NCBI RefSeq assembly: GCF_001625305.1 | Contig: NW_017803691.1 | Location: forward strand, 23,632 to 87,631 | Length of the DNA stretch: 64,000 nt | Direction of reading: 5' to 3' | Origin: Branchiostoma belcheri | Taxonomy: Eukaryota > Chordata > Leptocardii > Amphioxiformes > Branchiostomatidae | Translations under genes and position numbers: made by a program | Part shown: positions 46,026-58,900 of the stretch, one piece after another | Layout of the letters: each line of letters begins with the position of its first letter | How positions within the stretch are numbered: the stretch's first letter is position 1 | The notes under the pieces: model-generated | Seen by the model: the letters and a program-made list of their open reading frames with translations, nothing else | Databases searched by the model: none | Told to the model about the DNA's origin: nothing

Positions 46026-47234
46026 CAGCGTGCAAAACACGTCCGGGCAACCAAATTTTACTTGAGGCAACCTATTTTTGAACCTAGGTAGCCCAGTGTG
46101 CTACCTGGATTTTAAGAATGTCCCCCCCCCACACACACACACACGAAATCATGCCCACTTGGCAAATTGCACCACTGTATCCGGCAGATGCTTTTTAATT
46201 TTAGGTATTAATGGCTATTACTAGCATCAGTCAGCTTATAGGTGGGGCAACCTAAAATTCTGATGGGCAACCTAATTTTTGCTGTAGGTTGTCCACTACC
46301 TGGTTCAAAAAAGTATTTTGTACACTGTTATATCTATTTTTTTAAATTCAAGCACATAAAAGAAAATACAAGACTGTGATGGCGATGCACTCATTACAAG
46401 TGAATTACACTTATTTAACTTGCACCACCATCGAGCATAGAATAATTAACAAAGATACATAAAAAAATAACACAGAAAGGTACACAAACAAACAATACAA
46501 AGCAGGCATATTGGTGATTAATTAGATATAACTATATGTGTTGCCCCATGCCCCATCCCCGTGACATTTCATGAAGCGCTCGAGTGCAGTATGCTAAATG
46601 TTGTAAATCCGGAGGGTACGAAACGGTTACTGTTACTAAGTTTTACTAAAGATGCATAATTTCTCAACTAATTTTTAACCAAAAGCAGGAAGACCCGTAA
46701 AGTAAACGAAAGGTGTATTAAAACATCGTCAGACAGAGAATAAATGTCTAAATAAAGTCCTATCACCCTGGTAAGCTTGCCAAAAAGACATAGACATTGA
46801 TTTCTGAGAAGGGCAGTGAAGTAAGAAGTGGGAGATATTTCGCATTGACACCCGCAGCTGCAAGCTGAAAAGACTGGCATTCAAGCTGCAGGTGCCATCA
46901 GTGTACAAAATACTTTTTGAACCAGGATGCCCAGTGGGCAACCTGCGGCAAAAATTAGGTTGCCCATCAGAATTTAAGTTGCCCCACCTACTTTCCTCAA
47001 ATTAATTGTAATTAATGTTACATACATAAGCCTTTGACAATATTTCTAACAGCCTTTAGTTAACTGATACTAGTAATAGCCATTCATACCTAAAATTAAA
47101 AAGCATCTGCCAGATACAAGCCAAGTGGGCATAATTTGGGGGGGGGGGGGGCATTTTTAAAAAATTCAGGTAGCACACTGGGCTACCTAGGTTCAAAAGT
47201 AGGTTGCCCCAAGTAAAATTTGGTTGCACGCTGG
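46026..47234. mobile_element. Long-armed foldback element
   Basis: Inverted arms of about 290-330 bp (46026-46330 and 46900-47234) share 'ggcaaccaaattttac', 'gtagcccagtgtgctacct', 'aaaaagcatctgcc' and 'gtacaaaatactttttgaacc'. The 570-bp centre has no coding signal. Poly-C (46125) and poly-G (47140) runs occupy corresponding arm positions. Confidence 0.75.
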
Positions 47235-47424
47235 CCATGCACTGCGAAAATGTGCTAACAGGGCAGAGGAATAACTAAAATGTTTAACTTTAATGAGGCG
47301 GATGGATTCAAACAGATTCATACATAGCTACATGATGCCAGGTCTATTGTTCCAATAGCTAAAAGAGTAGGGAACAAGAGACCTCGCCAAATTCTATTCT
47401 CCAACATTCATTTAAAGTGTTTTC

Positions 47425-47611
47425 AACTTATTATTTCCATGCCGCCACCACATGCAGAGGACAAACAATAGACATACTCATTTTCACGTGAGTTAAGTGA
47501 TGAAATTCGTGTAAAGTGGCTTTCCCCAGGGAGTAAGTTCGGTGACAGGCAGGATTCGTACTTGCGACCTCTGGGTTCCCAGTCGAACGCTCTGCAGCTG
47601 TGCCGACCCTG
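47425..47611 (-). mobile_element. tRNA-derived SINE
   Basis: On the minus strand a tRNA-like head (GGCACAGCTGCAGAGCG as A box, GGTCGCAAGTACGAATCC as B box) is followed by a body with 'ggaaagccactttacacgaa'. That body resembles the conserved core of widespread metazoan SINEs. The adjacent MITE at 47612 interrupts the head. A functional tRNA is unlikely because the stems do not close. Confidence 0.5.
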
Positions 47612-48180
47612 TAGCTTGGGTGCCAAACCCATAGCACACTAGACACAAAGTATCTCAGTGAGCCTGGGTCTGGTACTAGTGGTAGGGTCAGATAGACCTG
47701 CCAGGCGAACGCAAGGCCCCATCTGAGCGTTTGGCCCCATTGGTGGAACAGGAGGAAGCAATTTTACACCTCTGCTATGATTGGTTAAAAATCCCAGCTT
47801 CATCTTTGAATCTTCACCAGCAGACGAGCTAAAACTGTAAATAAGGTGTATTTTGTGCTGGTGTGTTAGAGGACTGTTACCTAAACAAACAGGAAAGCCT
47901 GGGTTGTACACTACTTCTACTGTTAAATTAAGTTCTGCTGTTATTTTGGAAAATAAACTCCAAATACATCTAGAAAATTGACCACTGGTTAATGATTAAC
48001 TGTTGATTGTCTCCTGCTGACCAATGGTGGTGCCATGTAACAGGCTACCTGTGGTGTGAGGGGTCATCAATCACAGCTTCTCCTCCCTATGCTGGAGAGC
48101 CTTTCCCAAGTCTTCTTGCCAGACCCAGGCTCACTGAAATATTTTGTGTCCAGTGTGCTATGGGTTTGGCACCCACGCTA
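47612..48180. mobile_element. 569-bp MITE with about 55-bp terminal inverted repeats
   Basis: Ends TAGCTTGGGTGCCAAACCCA and its complement, extending through 'tagcacactggacacaaaatatctcagtgagcc'. Flanks CCGACCCTG and CTGACCCCG are a 9-bp target duplication with two mismatches. It is the longer relative of the 107-bp palindrome at 34436. It lies in the SINE head. Confidence 0.75.
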
Positions 48181-48460
48181 CTGACCCCGCGATGAGCTTC
48201 GTGAGCTATGCTGCTAAACCACGTACATACAGTCGTAAACAAACACGAGTCAACTACACACACTGTACCTGCAAAATATCCTTCACACAATCAAGTCTTG
48301 AACTGCTACAGCAGGGTACTGTTGTACTGATGATGTCTGGAAGAGTGGAGGTACACAGACGAAGCCTCGCGCACTGTTTCTCTTCCACTTTCAGCGAGGT
48401 AGGTAGCACTATAAAATGGACTATGGAAACCTGTGGAAATGGTAAACAAAAAGATGTGAT

Positions 48461-48826
48461 TAGGCCAGACCAATTTAATTTCTTGTTTAACGGATTTGCC
48501 GCTTCATTTTTTTCTGATTTGCAAATAAAAATAAAAATTCAGAATCTACTGCAAAATGCTAATATTTTGCCCTCAACAGTAGAAAACAGTCCTTTTTATC
48601 CTAGTTGTTACAGTTATTCCATCTTTCAATGCAATGGTATCATTATAAGTTCAAAATTCATTGTTTAAATTTTGAACCAGCCTGGTGGTTTGACTTCATG
48701 GCTCCTATCGTACCATTTTGGGCCATTAATAGGATGTCTAGGCCTGTTTTTATTTTTTTCGCCCGCCCGCTCCATTATTTTTCTTGAAAAATCCGTTAAC
48801 CAAGAAATTTAATTGGTGTGGCCTTA
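48461..48826. mobile_element. MITE with about 37-bp inverted ends
   Basis: Left end TAGGCCAGACCAATTTAATT, right end the complement of TAAGGCCACACCAATTAAAT. Both continue into GTTAACGGATTT. Similar fragments occur near 1480 and 55270. Confidence 0.65.
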
Positions 48827-48829
48827 GAT

Positions 48830-50580
48830 AGAATGTACACTCATCAGTTGGCAAAGCATCGTGTGCTATAGTTAGTGAATCACCCCCAATACCTACGAAT
48901 TCAATAACGCCACGTGTACGGGATTTGAATCTCCCCTTTCTCCAACATTTCCTAATAGATAATAATAGATACCAGATGTTTGGGCGGGAAGGCCGTTACG
49001 TGAGGCACATTTCGGGGTTTGCAAAATATCTTAACTTCCAAATTTATCACCGAAATTGACGTTTCTCTGATAAATTAACTATAGGTTCATAGAAAAGCAA
49101 TCTTCATATCCGTACAAATTATGCAAGCATTTCTGTTGTCGTCTGTAAGTTCTAATTTTTAACGAGATGACGTAACCCCCGAAAGACCATCGCTGGGCTG
49201 TCAACAACTTTTTCTCACACCTAAAAAATCGGCACAACAATCCTTCAAAGCAAGGACATTCGTGATGAAAGCTTCTTGTTCAAAGTTTGCGTACACGTGT
49301 TGTTTCAGAAGCAAGTTGCCGCTGACAGAACCGTGTTTCCAAACAAGGATTTTTCGAGCCATACATGTACAGGGAATAACTTCTTTGACTGGTTGAGCCC
49401 GATGCTTGTGACAGAACGTGAAACAAAATAAATTGTACAAGTTATTTTCCTTTTACATCGATAACTGTAGTGTAGATAAGCTCTTGGTACGTACCGGAGT
49501 TGTATGTAGGATGTAGGATGCAATTCTAACGATGAAACCGAGACAGTTTCGTAGAAAGATGTCGGGAAACTCACGATTTCTTTTCGACCGCGACACGACG
49601 GAAGCACGTACGGGGTTGATGGAATTACCTCCGCGGAGATGGGATACATAATGAGGCAAGGGGGGGGGCGGTTAACGTTTCTCCGCGGAGTTCACTTTCT
49701 TGTGCCAGTTTCTTAAATTTTGTTCACATTGTCTTTCTTTCAATAACATATCTCATATCCGCTCTTATCTGACAGATATTAACATATCTGATCCTTCTGT
49801 ATTTTTGTCTAAACTTGTATTTATCATTTGTAACGGTAACAAATGCTGCGTATCTGCAACTTTATCAAATGTATCTGTAAGGAAATTCACCATAGCCAGT
49901 ACGATAGGTGATGATATCAACCATTGCGCTACCAAAAAATACTAGGATGTGATGTACGTTAAACCCTTTATTACAAACATTATTAACTACTTAGAGTCTA
50001 GTTAATTACCAATACGGATAATTCACGCCGGAACGTTGCCGACATGCACTAGCGGTGACGCTCAAAGAATAACATCACCAAACGTCATTCAAGATATGGA
50101 ATACATGTAGAAGACCTGCCATATAGGCGTCCAGTCCGGCCGTGAAGGAGAAACTCTTAGCGGGAACGTTTAGAACTGCAAGGTAGGCCACGGCGTGTAA
50201 TATTCAGCGATACATATTTCTCTTGTGTCGAAGAAAAGATAAGTTAAAAGTAGAGGAGTTTGGCCAATTTGATCAATTGGCTCAACAATTTAATTTATAC
50301 AGTACATTGTATATGCGAACATACACAACACGTCTGCAATTTTCTACATGAGATACAAACATTTTAATAAATACAAAAAGTCTACTATGTACAGGATGAA
50401 ACAAAAACAATAACCGTACAATATTTGGGGAAACCTCTACAGAGCACAATATGTCTGTAACTTTCTTCAGGACTCACCGAACGATTTTTCTAGTGTACAG
50501 AAACGTGTCAAACGTCTGTTCGGTCTGTCATGTTCACACAACAATATTGCACCTTTACACAATCCAATCATTTTCGACAG
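48830..50580. other. Gene-less stretch
   Basis: Contains several short open frames on both strands (for example 49201-49361, minus) without recognised family features or convincing splice sites. Confidence 0.4.
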
Positions 50581-50582
50581 AC

Positions 50583-50655
50583 AAAAAATGCCGAAACTCA
50601 TGATGTTTAAATTTAGGAGTCCTGAATTCAAACATCATGAGTTTCGGCATTTTTT
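50583..50655. repeat. Perfect 26-bp hairpin with structured loop
   Basis: Arms 50583-50608 and 50630-50655 are exact complements (core ATGCCGAAACTCATGATG). The 21-nt loop can itself pair (AGGA/TCCT and AATT/AATT), giving a nearly continuous hairpin of about 73 nt. It may be a tiny MITE or a precursor RNA; nothing decides between them. Confidence 0.85.
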
Positions 50656-51020
50656 TTAATATAACATAAAAGACCTAACAGGCTGTGATGTCATGTTTTG
50701 TCGCCTCAATTCCTGTTTATAAAGGGATCTCAACACTTGAAAATGTAGGAATCTTTTTTGCCCCATCACATTAGTAGATCAGTCAAAATTTATTTGCTGT
50801 AGCCTAATTACGTAAACGCGCGGGGTTTTTTTTCAGGGAAGAGCTGCATATAGGGAAGAGGTGTATATTGATGCTGAATACATTTAGTAGATACTGTAAC
50901 CGTGACCACGAAGAAAACACCGGATATATTGTTTAGTGCGATCCGTTACCGGCACGACAGTTTGCTGTTGGACATAATCAATGGAGATGGCACGACTTTG
51001 ATGTGGAAGGGACAGGCATA

Positions 51021-52287
51021 CGAAGGGTGATCCGAAAAAGTTCTCGGCCTCACCTAGAAAACGTCAGGGCAGTAAAATTTTTCTTACACTTTTTTTTAAG
51101 ATAGTCCTTTCTAACTGCAATGCACTTGGTCCAGTGATGTTCCAGGTTTGTTTTCCCCTTGTGGAAGAGGATTGCATCTGGAGCCCCAGATTGGCCTATA
51201 CCGCATAGATGACGTCATCATTACCATCAAAACGTTGACCACGTAAGTGGAACTTGAGTTTAGGAAACAGGTAGAAATCCGAGGGTGCTAGGTCAGGTGA
51301 ATTGGAAGGGTAGGGTTAGACTGCAAACCCAAATTCGTTTGCTGCTGCCACTGACCCCTGTGCTCTGTGGACAGGTGCATTTTCATCACGCCAGCTCGGA
51401 GCTTTCCTCTCCTTTTCTCTTTTATCGTTGCCCTCAAATATCGTAATTCTGTTGAATAGTACTCCCCATTGATGCTTTAACCCCTTCACATGTATTCAAT
51501 CATGATTACTTCCTTACTGTCCCAGAAAACAGTGGCAAAAACCCTGTCAACGAATGAAACTCGTTAAAACTTCTTGGGGGGGCCGAAAAAAATCTTCATC
51601 CGTTTTTTTGCTCTGTTGTTTTGATTCGGGGTGAAAGTGGTGAACCCAGCTCATCTTGGGTGACAAATGTTTTGAGGAAATTGCATGCATTGGACTGAAT
51701 TCGTTCCTTGAAATGTCCAGCCTGTTTAACTTCTGATGATTAGAAAACATTCGAGGCACCCACTATGCAGACAGTTTGTTCATCCCCAGGATGTTCGACA
51801 AAACATTGTGAGTAATAACACAGGCCAAAGAACCTGCTACATGTTGGCCAGTCTCACATCTGTCATTCCCTACCATGTGATGGATGGCCTCAACTGGATT
51901 GTCCGTGGTGCTGATTTGTGGCATGCTGACCTATGTTCATCTTTTGTGCTTTCCTTGCCGCGCTTGTAGCTAGTAACCCCATTCTTTATAGTTGAATAAG
52001 AAGGGGAGTCATCATCAAGTGTCTTGACCATGTCTTCATGGATGTCCTCAGAAGACATCCTTTTTTATCGATACACTTGATCAGAGCACACGCTTCTGTT
52101 GCGGCCATTTTGTGATTTGCCCTTACCCACCCCATTTTCACGGGGCGTCACGTGCTCATTAATGAATACAAAAATTTGAATTTTTGTGTGCAGTGATGTA
52201 AGACGTCATAGTATACAACTATATAAAAAAATAGGAGTTTGACCTTTATTTTCTAGGTGAGGCCGAGAACTTTTTGATCACCCCTCG
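51021..52287 (-). mobile_element. Mariner transposon, near full length, inactive
   Basis: The inverted ends of about 40 bp (CGAAGGGTGATCCGAAAAAG at the left; complement of GGGGTGATCAAAAAGTTC at the right, both continuing into CTCGGCCTCACCTAG) are flanked by TA. The 1267-bp length fits a mariner. Minus-strand fragments code the transposase helix-turn-helix region (SYSTIKN and KDEHRS near 51900-52030) and the catalytic region (WVHHF-PESKQQS near 51640). The frame is broken many times and the catalytic Asp expected just before WVHHF is absent. Confidence 0.85.
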
Positions 52288-52794
52288 TAAATCAAGTTTT
52301 ACCGGTAGTGACGACAAAACCATTCATTTCCCTGGACATTTGTGTCGAATTTGGACGGTCTGGGGCCCCGAGAGGGCACAGGTAGAACAGAGTCTGAGCG
52401 TTTACAAAGTTTCGTCACAAATTGTTCACCCCAGTAATACATGACACGGTAGCTGCCGTGTGCATGTAATATGGTGGGTTGGGGACCGAGCTTTTAATTT
52501 GTCCTCCTCCGCGTGGGTAGTGTCTAAAAGAGTCCGGTCTAAAAAAAATAAGACACTACCAAAAACAATGTCTGAGTTGATAATAATTTCCCTTCCATCA
52601 ATCCAGTGTAATACAAAACAAGTAAAGTGGCGTTTAAAAAACGCCTAGGCGACGTGATTCTCTTTTGATGTGAGTGATGATCATGATGTCTGTTTGGGTT
52701 ATTGTTGATGGAGGTGCTTGTTTAAGTACGTGAGCCAGTCATAAGTTTCTCACGAGGATATACTAACAAACATACTCTTAACTTGAGAGATTTT

Positions 52795-53470
52795 CTAGCG
52801 TTTCCTCATGAATTATGCAAATTAGGACAGGGTTTAAATAAATTATGTTTAGTGATCTTCACATTTACTGAACTATGGCAATGAAGTATGATAAGTTACT
52901 AAATTCCCGGCAATTACCACTATCACATTGTATAGTTTTCATTAATTATGCAAATTAGGTCTTCATTTACATAATCAATATCTGCCAAAGATCTTGTCTT
53001 TTTCAATAACATATGTCACAAGTGTTTCATAGCCCTTATATTGAACACAGCAAAATCTCTGCCCTAATTATGCAAATTAGATCCTGATTTGCAGAATTGT
53101 AACTCAGTTATATCAAGCATCACTTACGCTACCTACATACTAAAAATCACGACGATCGGTCAACGGTTTTTTAGTTATCCTCTCTTGCATATTTTTTTCA
53201 AACAAACTGTCCTGTAGTTCAAGAACAAGCTGCTAGGGGACCTTAACTTGCGTGACTTCTTTCCAAGCACAAGAGCTACCTACCATTAAAAATTCATAAC
53301 TTTAGCATGTACAGATCATGAGATATAAAGACGTTGAAGTTCCGCTGCAGTACCAAGGGTAAGCCACTAGGGGGCACAAAATCTCATCATTTCTAGATTT
53401 AGTCACACCCTACCAACCCACCAAGTATGAAACCAATCCATCCAGCCGTTCTTGAGTTATCTTGTTGACA
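52795..53470. mobile_element. Fragment of the octamer-rich MITE family
   Basis: Shares ATTATGCAAATTAG pairs, 'tcaagcatcactt', 'ctacctaca' and the 'ctagggg' units with the copies at 20.6-22.4 kb. Both ends are incomplete. Confidence 0.65.
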
Positions 53471-53559
53471 ATATTTAATTCCCTAGGGAATGCATTGGTG
53501 GAATTCTTAGAATATTTTCAACTCAATCGCAGTACTATACCAACGGCTCCGCCCCTGGG

Positions 53560-55120
53560 GCGTCGCCAAAGAGACAGAGGTGAATCTAGTTTTAGGTGCG
53601 TCTTCGGTCCTTTTGTGGCAGTAATCTCTAGATAAGAGGCAAATCTTGCGTGTTTACTATGAAATTGTCTCGCCGCATTGTGGGCGACTGCGGATTTTGC
53701 GATATAACTCCGGCAAAATAACTCAAGTATTTGTAAAATGTTGCTTATAATCTTTGGTAGGCAGATTACTATTGTCCGGACCAAGATTAAGTTCGTTAAT
53801 GGGCTTCGTTGGGGGTTCGTTAATGGGCTTCGTTGGGGGTTTCGTTGTCAATGCAGGGGGCATTTTCTTAATTTTCTTGTGAGCAGGATAACTTGTGTAT
53901 ACGTGGATGGAAGTTAATGAAATTTAATAGGCATGTTACTGTGGTGGTCACCAAGATTAAGTTCAAAGATGAGAGTCGTGGGGGTCGATAAGTCCCCGTA
54001 ATAGACCTTTCGTGTTTGTTCGTTTCTTTGTTTGTAGTTCAAGTTCCAATGTGGCATTAGTCTAGATTTTTGTATGGTGTATAGGTATAGTGATATAGAT
54101 TTAGTGTTGTAAGTTTGAACTCTTTTGTTCTATAGGAATGTGGAAAAGAAGTTATATTGTTTTTTTGTTGTTGTTCTGGTGTTGTCTTCTATACACATGT
54201 AGGTCAACGACCTTATGGCCATTGGGCGGTACAAGCAAAACAGCTGTCAGCTATCCATGTTATTTGTATACTATTTGGTATTCAGTTTTCTGTCCCTAGC
54301 TCCTTTTTTCTTCTATTGGTTGGTTATAGGCAGTAAGCCTCGTTTGCATAGGATATTTGTGCTTTATATAAGTGTTGTGTGTTCGATGAGCTAGGTTACA
54401 GTTCTCAACAGTATTTCGTTAATGGTGGAGATTCCTTGGATTTCTGTGTGGAGACCTCAACTATCATGACTATACGGTATGTGATTATTTTTTCCCTTTC
54501 CTTACATTAGTTGCGTATTCCAATAGTATGTTTTGCGTACAAATAGTGAAACGTCAAGTCGTCGGCGTTACTTTGCTTCGCAAAATGTAGGATAATGCGT
54601 TATGGAATGTCAAAAAAATCCAAATTTCCCGGCGGTGCATTTTCCGGACCCGCTTATTGCTCGCGCTTCGGCGCCGGCGCCCGTATGCCCCCTTGCGTAG
54701 GCGTTCACACATTTGGGGATCAGGCCTGGTGGGAAACAATTAGTCTAGTGTAAACTTGTTGTCTTCGTCAGAAAGACTATGGAATTGTCTCGCCGTATTG
54801 TGGGTGACTGTGGAATTAGCGGAATAACTCTTGAAGGCATAATTCGATGTCCATGATTTTTGGCAGGCAGATAACCATTGTTAAGGCCGACGTCATGTAC
54901 AAGTTTGGGCTTCGTGGGGGGTCCGTACGTCACTGCAGTGGACCTTTTGTGTTTGTAGCATGTTAGCAAAATAACTCAAGTATATTTAAATACTAGTAGA
55001 TAGTCATGATTTTTGGTAGGCAAGGTACCATTGTAGGTGCCAAGGTTAAGTTTGAAAACGGGCCTCGTGGGGGGTCCATAAATCGCTGCAGTGGACCTTT
55101 TGTGTTAGATATATAATGAT
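53560..55120. repeat. Diverged 150-bp repeats
   Basis: Blocks near 53690-53870, 53875-54020, 54780-54960 and 54960-55110 share AAATAACTCAAGTAT, 'tttggtaggca', 'accattgt' and 'gtggggggtcc'. One 24-bp unit (TTCGTTAATGGGCTTCGTTG plus four more bases) is exactly doubled near 53790-53840. Confidence 0.55.
54355..54480 (+). promoter_or_regulatory. Possible TATA promoter with short first exon
   Basis: GCTTTATATAAGTG at about 54360 is followed about 100 bp later by an ATG (54467) and a donor-like ACG|GTATGTG. No downstream coding exon was identified. Confidence 0.25.
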
Positions 55121-55829
55121 CTTCCCCACCAACCTCTGTTTTGATTCAGATGGGGGACAGCTGGTCCCCTCATCTGGGATCAATTGCTTACAATTGAGGG
55201 GCGGTCCTATAAATACTGTCATGGAGGGGGAGGAAAAGTTGGACATGTGTCAGGTCATTCCCTAAATTGTAAGGCCAGACCAAGTAATTTTATGGATGAC
55301 GTCCACTGGAGACCTTAAATTTATTGCAAAAGTAGGATGAAATACATGAAGGGCCAAAAAAACTGATTACGATGCATAGATTTGGAATATACTTACTGTT
55401 TAAATACAAAGATTAGGACGCAAATTGAATAAAAGAGCATAGTGTAACAACAAACGAAAACAGCAATAAATCTCCCCTGTTTTGATTCTTTCCTTTCATC
55501 ACATCTTCTTTTTGCGACACTGTCGTGACACTCTGATCATAATACAGTAAGCAGAATTTTTAGTAATTTTTCCAGTAACAGTCCAAAATCAAATAACTTA
55601 GGGGGCCTAAAACGGTGACAGTGCATCTGTGTAACAGTTCCAGAGATTCTTTTGTACTCTGTACTCTGACGAAGACATGTGATCTCCGACCTCTAGTTGT
55701 AATATTGTTTTGTTCATCCTCACAACAAAAGAGCAGTCACTACAGCTTAGGTGCGTAACGGGAATCTTTTCTTCTCTTTAGTTTAATATTGTTTAGCGTT
55801 TCGTGTTTCGTTCATGTTCATTCTCACAA

Positions 55830-55960
55830 CAAAAGTGCAGACGTCACTATATGGACCAAGTGCTTACAAAGAAGCTTATATAGGGCTTTACTCGTTTTGT
55901 GGACCGAATCCGTCTGTTATTTTAGCTGAAGTCCAGAATGTCCGCTCTATTAAGGTATGT
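55830..55960 (+). promoter_or_regulatory. Possible TATA promoter with short first exon
   Basis: A CRE-like GACGTCAC near 55835, TTATATAGGG near 55878, and an ATG at about 55938 leading to CTATTAAG|GTATGT. Upstream, CACAACAAAAG(A/T)GCAG is duplicated (about 55720 and 55828). No further exon was recognised. Confidence 0.25.
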
Positions 55961-58900
55961 ACCCTTAGGTAAGGATCATACGTGCCAGTGAGCAAACGGC
56001 TATGTACACCCGAATGGCATTGGCCTTAGTAGTTATCAGATAGAAGCTTGAGAGAAGTCATCAGGATTGACATCTAAGCCAAGATAACAATCAGACACTA
56101 ACAGCAAGAGATTTAGGCTAACACAGGCTAAAGCGAAATTTGATACTAGTTATACAATATAGAAAATAGCCTCATAACGATAAGTAAATCTTTTCGTGTC
56201 GTGTAGAGGTTCTGTTTCCCTAATTCTTTTATAGTAAATCTTAATGCATAATCTGGTTTTAATATTTGGGAGCAAATTTACATCGCGTTTTAGGTCTTTG
56301 TTGTTTTAAAATGTGTCCAATCTGCAATGCGTGTTTTGGCAATACCAGTGAACGTAAATCTTTAGCGGTCGTCTTCATGTTATGTTGCTTTGACAGTGGT
56401 GCCTCCTATCAATGTTTCGACGACCTGCACCAATGTACTCTATGGCCCAAACACATGCAAATATGAGGATACAAAGTTCAACGTCCTTTGTTATTTGATC
56501 AGACAGGAGGTGTTGTAAGGATGTGAGTGGTATTAACCCGAGGTACCAGAAGTTAAGTAGTGCTGTTTCATACATGCTTGGATGATGTATGTATCAGGTA
56601 AACGGTTTTTGATGATTGTGTGATTTTGGGACTCCTAGCAGCTTGTTTGGAACTGTTGTTGGCGTTTTGTTGTTTTACCTTTTAAATGCAATAACTCAAG
56701 CTTGGGTTGGTGAATTTTCATTGTTTTACTCAATCACTCACTCAATCTCTCTCAAAATGATAAACTCGATCACACTAAATAACATGCTGATTTCCTTTAT
56801 TCAATAATCAAATCTACGTACAATAACGCATCCATTGATAAGAATGCTAGAACACAGACTCGAAGTTGTTAACTGTGACATACTGGGGGGGGGGGATGCC
56901 ACTTGATGTGTTCTTATGATGTACAGATGTTCCGGCATTACATGTTCCCAATGCTGCGGTAAGGTGAACATGATGTAAAGTTCATTACGGTATATACTAG
57001 TAACCAAGCTTATCCATCAATATTTCTACATTATACATAATAAGTACGCAGTTAAAACATAAACTAGTTGTCTAAAAGGCTTTTAGTCTCATTTTGGCTG
57101 CCTGGTAGAGATTAATACCAACTTCTTGTTTTTAGGTGGTGTAAAGGGGGTCAGAGGTCATGCTCTCAGTGTTTGCATTTCTCGTAGTACATTCCAATGA
57201 TCGAAAAGTGCTGATATTTGTACCTAAAAGGACAAATTGGAGGTCTAGCCTGTCAATGTAAGTTTTCAAGAGTTGAACATTCAAGTAGGTGATTTTTGAC
57301 AGCTCAGTTCTTAGATGTTCACCTTATAGTCCAACGGGAGCTGGAAATGGCGGCCTGTCCCCTACAGGAACCTTCCCCAGTAAAATTCCGTAATTTCCAC
57401 ACCTATACTCGTGAAACATTTGGCTGGATAAAAAGACACAAATCCTACGACCACCACTAACACTACTAAAGGCTTCGTTTCTTCATGATTAATTATCACT
57501 ATTCTGTTAGAGAAAGTCTCTTGAGTAAAATAAACACTATTTTGACCGTGACTGGATGGTGCCCAATCTGTGTTGCTGTAACAACCCTCATTGGAAATGT
57601 CTTTGTATTTGCCTCTCCCGCTGTCTCTTACTCACTCCTTCTCTCCCCTTCCCTCTCTCCCTCTATAAGACAATTTAATCTGAGAGAGGTCACTGCCTTC
57701 TCCCATCACACGATTTGTATTGTGGAAAATTGTACCGATCACTTCGAAATGTTCAACTGTCACAACTGCAATGTATGTAGTGCTGACAAATCTGGACCTA
57801 ATTTCTACTTAAAACTTTTTTTAAGCCAGCAACACTTGAGAGGCCGCCGTCGATGGTCCAGGCAAACATGGAAATATGATATTGCTACTAAGTTATTGTT
57901 ATTGGAAATATCTTGATAATGAGTTGACAGGTGTGAAAACTCAATATGACATTATATTGTGTTGATTTGAGAAAAAAATTGTTAAGGCATTGCAAAATGT
58001 CATTCAAAAACCTTGCTCAGATTATTACCAAAATGTAGATATGAATGATATCTTGAGTATTTTGTCCTTTGGACATTGTCATCATGTGTAACATTTATGG
58101 ATGACCTTTAAATGTATTAGTTTTTAGTTTGTAGATATTAAAATCTAGGATGTGGACATAAAGTAACTTTTCGTCTGGGAATCGTCATTTTGATTCCACA
58201 AAGGTTGGTTGGTTGGTTGGTTTGAAAGTTGATTTGTGTAGTTAAATCATATGAACCACGAAAATATCAAAATAAAAATTCAGGTAGGGCTGGCTACTTG
58301 CAAAAGGAGGTCTTGCCCTTTGTCTCATCTTTCCTGGTACATCACAAGGCGTCATCCCAAAATGTTACCAAGATGCCATTACAAACTTCATACTAAAGAA
58401 AAAACATCTTGGGTAAAATCTTATCCTATATTAGTAAAAACATGAGCAAATGTTCTGGATGGTATGTGAATCAATCTATCATTTTCAGCTCAGTTCGGAC
58501 TTGAGAATCAACTTCCTGATGTGTCTTGGGTACCAACAACTGTAGCTCGTGAAATCCTACAGTAGAGTGAGCATAAAACCAACATGACGGTACCCAGGCA
58601 ATGCTGTTATCTACAATCTTTGAAATATCACGTTTAGAGGTAACTTTTTTCATTCAAGTTGCTCATTCAAGAATGTGTATCTGTTCCGGCAAGAAATTTG
58701 TAACCAAAATTCAACCATCATCGAGGTACATCCAGAAACTTTGCTCAATTTTTCTACTTGTAATAAAACAAGGAAACATTTTAAAAAACCTTCTGGGGTA
58801 TCTTAGCTAAAAAAAACATCACGAGCAAACGTCTTGGATGATCAACGTCTGGGGTATCTTAGCTAAAAAAAAACATCACGAGCAAACGTCTTGGATGATC

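Noticed and set aside
47520..47611. Functional tRNA gene
   Set aside because: A and B boxes are present but the acceptor and D stems do not pair, and a SINE body follows.
48144..48668. 174-aa frame
   Set aside because: Starts inside a MITE end and finishes inside another MITE; no recognisable domain.
57485..57916. 143-aa plus-strand frame
   Set aside because: Low-complexity Ser/Leu stretch, no homology signal, no promoter or splice context.
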